The translations under genes and the position numbers were made by a program. From Christensenella sp. UBA1224 (GTDB lineage: Bacteria > Bacillota > Clostridia > Christensenellales > Aristaeellaceae), in contig DBXA01000134.1 of the NCBI GenBank assembly GCA_002309235.1, forward strand, positions 1-6,605: a stretch of 6,605 nt of DNA. The letters run 5' to 3'. The notes beneath the pieces are model-generated. The model made no database searches and had not been told where the DNA came from. It saw nothing but the letters and a program-made list of their open reading frames with translations. Positions 5,845-6,605 of the stretch are shown here, in pieces; the first letter of the stretch is position 1, and each line of letters begins with the position of its first letter.

Positions 5845-6605
5845 ATGGAAGAAAGAGATCGTTTCGCACCGGATAACTTTCCGGCTTATCTGAGGGACGG
5901 GGATGCCGTTCCCGCCCATATCTACGGTACGCTCAGCTATAACAGGCGCTCCAAATGCTGGATGATCCGGGCAGAAGCCTGTGTGACGGAGATGGCTAAG
6001 CGCCTTTTCCCCGGCTGTGACGGGCGCGGCCGCGGTGTTGCCCGCTTTACGGCGCACAGGCGCGTGATCGGGGATCTCAACTGGCTCATGCTCCGCTTTC
6101 CCCTTGAGATAAAGGAAGAGGACAGGGGAAGGTGGGAAAATGCCCTTGAGGAGGCACGTGAATACGCAGCGCGCCGTGAGAGGGCTCTTGAGATGCCGCC
6201 GAAGGCGGACCCTCCGGAGGGTACGTTTGACGGGGAACTGCGGGATTTTCAGAAGGAAGGCCTTGCTTTTCTCCTGAGCAGCCGAAGGGCTCTCCTGGCC
6301 GATGAGATGGGCCTCGGGAAGACCGTACAGGCGCTGGCTTTTCTGGCTTCAACGGCTTCCTATCCGGCGCTCGTCGTGCCGCCGCCGCATCTGGTCCGCA
6401 ACTGGGCGCGGGAGATACAGCGGTTCCTGGGACCGGAGATCCGGATCCATATCATGAAGGGCTTGAGGCCTTATCCTCTGCCGGAGGCGGATATCTATCT
6501 GTGTCATTACCTTCTCCTGCGCGGCTGGAAGGAGGTATTGCCGGAATGCGGCTTCCGTACGGTCATATTCGATGAGATACAGGAATTGCGCCGTACGGGA
6601 ACAGG
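5845..6605 (+). CDS. SNF2-family DNA helicase/translocase (partial, C-terminus outside window)
   Basis: An open frame of 253 codons runs to the edge and encodes the N-terminal part of a Swi2/Snf2-type superfamily 2 ATPase, which would use ATP to translocate on or remodel DNA. Residues 1-115 form an accessory region, with a basic aromatic stretch (YGTLSYNRRSKCW, 27-39) and a charged helix (91-117). The ATPase core then shows a Q-like motif LRDFQKEGL (132-140), Walker A ADEMGLGKT (152-160, K159), motif Ia region ALVVPPPHLVRNWAREI (175-191), and motif II DEIQ (243-246), where most SNF2 proteins have DEAH or DEAQ. The second RecA lobe lies beyond the window. The ATG at 5845 directly follows an in-frame TAA, so it is the earliest possible start, although its ribosome-binding site is weak. 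It sits 29 bp after the small nuclease gene, most likely in one operon. Phage-derived, repair or defence roles all remain possible. Confidence 0.88.
   Translation, partial: MEERDRFAPDNFPAYLRDGDAVPAHIYGTLSYNRRSKCWMIRAEACVTEMAKRLFPGCDGRGRGVARFTAHRRVIGDLNWLMLRFPLEIKEEDRGRWENALEEAREYAARRERALEMPPKADPPEGTFDGELRDFQKEGLAFLLSSRRALLADEMGLGKTVQALAFLASTASYPALVVPPPHLVRNWAREIQRFLGPEIRIHIMKGLRPYPLPEADIYLCHYLLLRGWKEVLPECGFRTVIFDEIQELRRTGT

Noticed and set aside
5449..6057. 202-codon open frame on the minus strand, antisense to the small nuclease and the helicase start
   Set aside because: It has no recognisable motif or ribosome-binding site and lies opposite two genes with clear family motifs; long antisense frames are common in GC-rich codons.
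6086..6352. 88-codon minus-strand frame within the helicase
   Set aside because: Proline/serine-rich translation typical of an antisense frame opposite the Walker A region; no initiation signals.

Overview
The window looks like chromosomal DNA of a Clostridia-type Firmicute. The evidence is strong AGGAG/GGAGG ribosome-binding sites, an RsmG of Gram-positive length, and an exported YkuD-type L,D-transpeptidase on a long Ig-like stalk. No gene is specific enough to name a genus. Two transcription units diverge from an AT-rich gap at about 5258-5443.

Leftward (minus-strand) unit, in transcription order. (1) A 1381-residue exported L,D-transpeptidase (5257 to 1112): signal sequence, eleven beta-rich modules of about 100 residues each, a small beta linker, and a C-terminal YkuD domain with an intact SHGCIR active site. 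(2) After 63 bp containing a GC-rich hairpin, rsmG (1048 to 320), the 16S rRNA m7G527 methyltransferase. (3) A P-loop kinase-like protein resembling chloramphenicol phosphotransferase (323 to the left edge, partial), whose start overlaps the rsmG stop as ATGA. A sigma-A-like promoter (TTGAGC, 17 bp, TATACT) precedes the transpeptidase gene. The hairpin may thin out, but probably does not block, read-through into rsmG.

Rightward (plus-strand) unit. (4) A 123-residue protein with the motif set of a PD-(D/E)XK nuclease (D55, E64-x-K66, Q78-x3-Y82). (5) After 29 bp, an SNF2-family helicase/translocase, cut by the right edge after 253 codons, with Q-like, Walker A, Ia and DEIQ motifs. A perfect TATAAT box lies upstream of this pair. 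The two genes are probably one operon, and a small nuclease next to a Swi2/Snf2 ATPase suggests DNA processing (repair, replication restart, prophage-derived or defence).

The least ordinary items are the alternating two-module architecture of the transpeptidase and the compact nuclease-SNF2 pair. In sampled lines the transpeptidase gene is visibly lower in GC (about 45-53%) than rsmG and the nuclease/helicase genes (about 60-65%). I see no tRNA, rRNA, CRISPR array, insertion sequence or attachment site.
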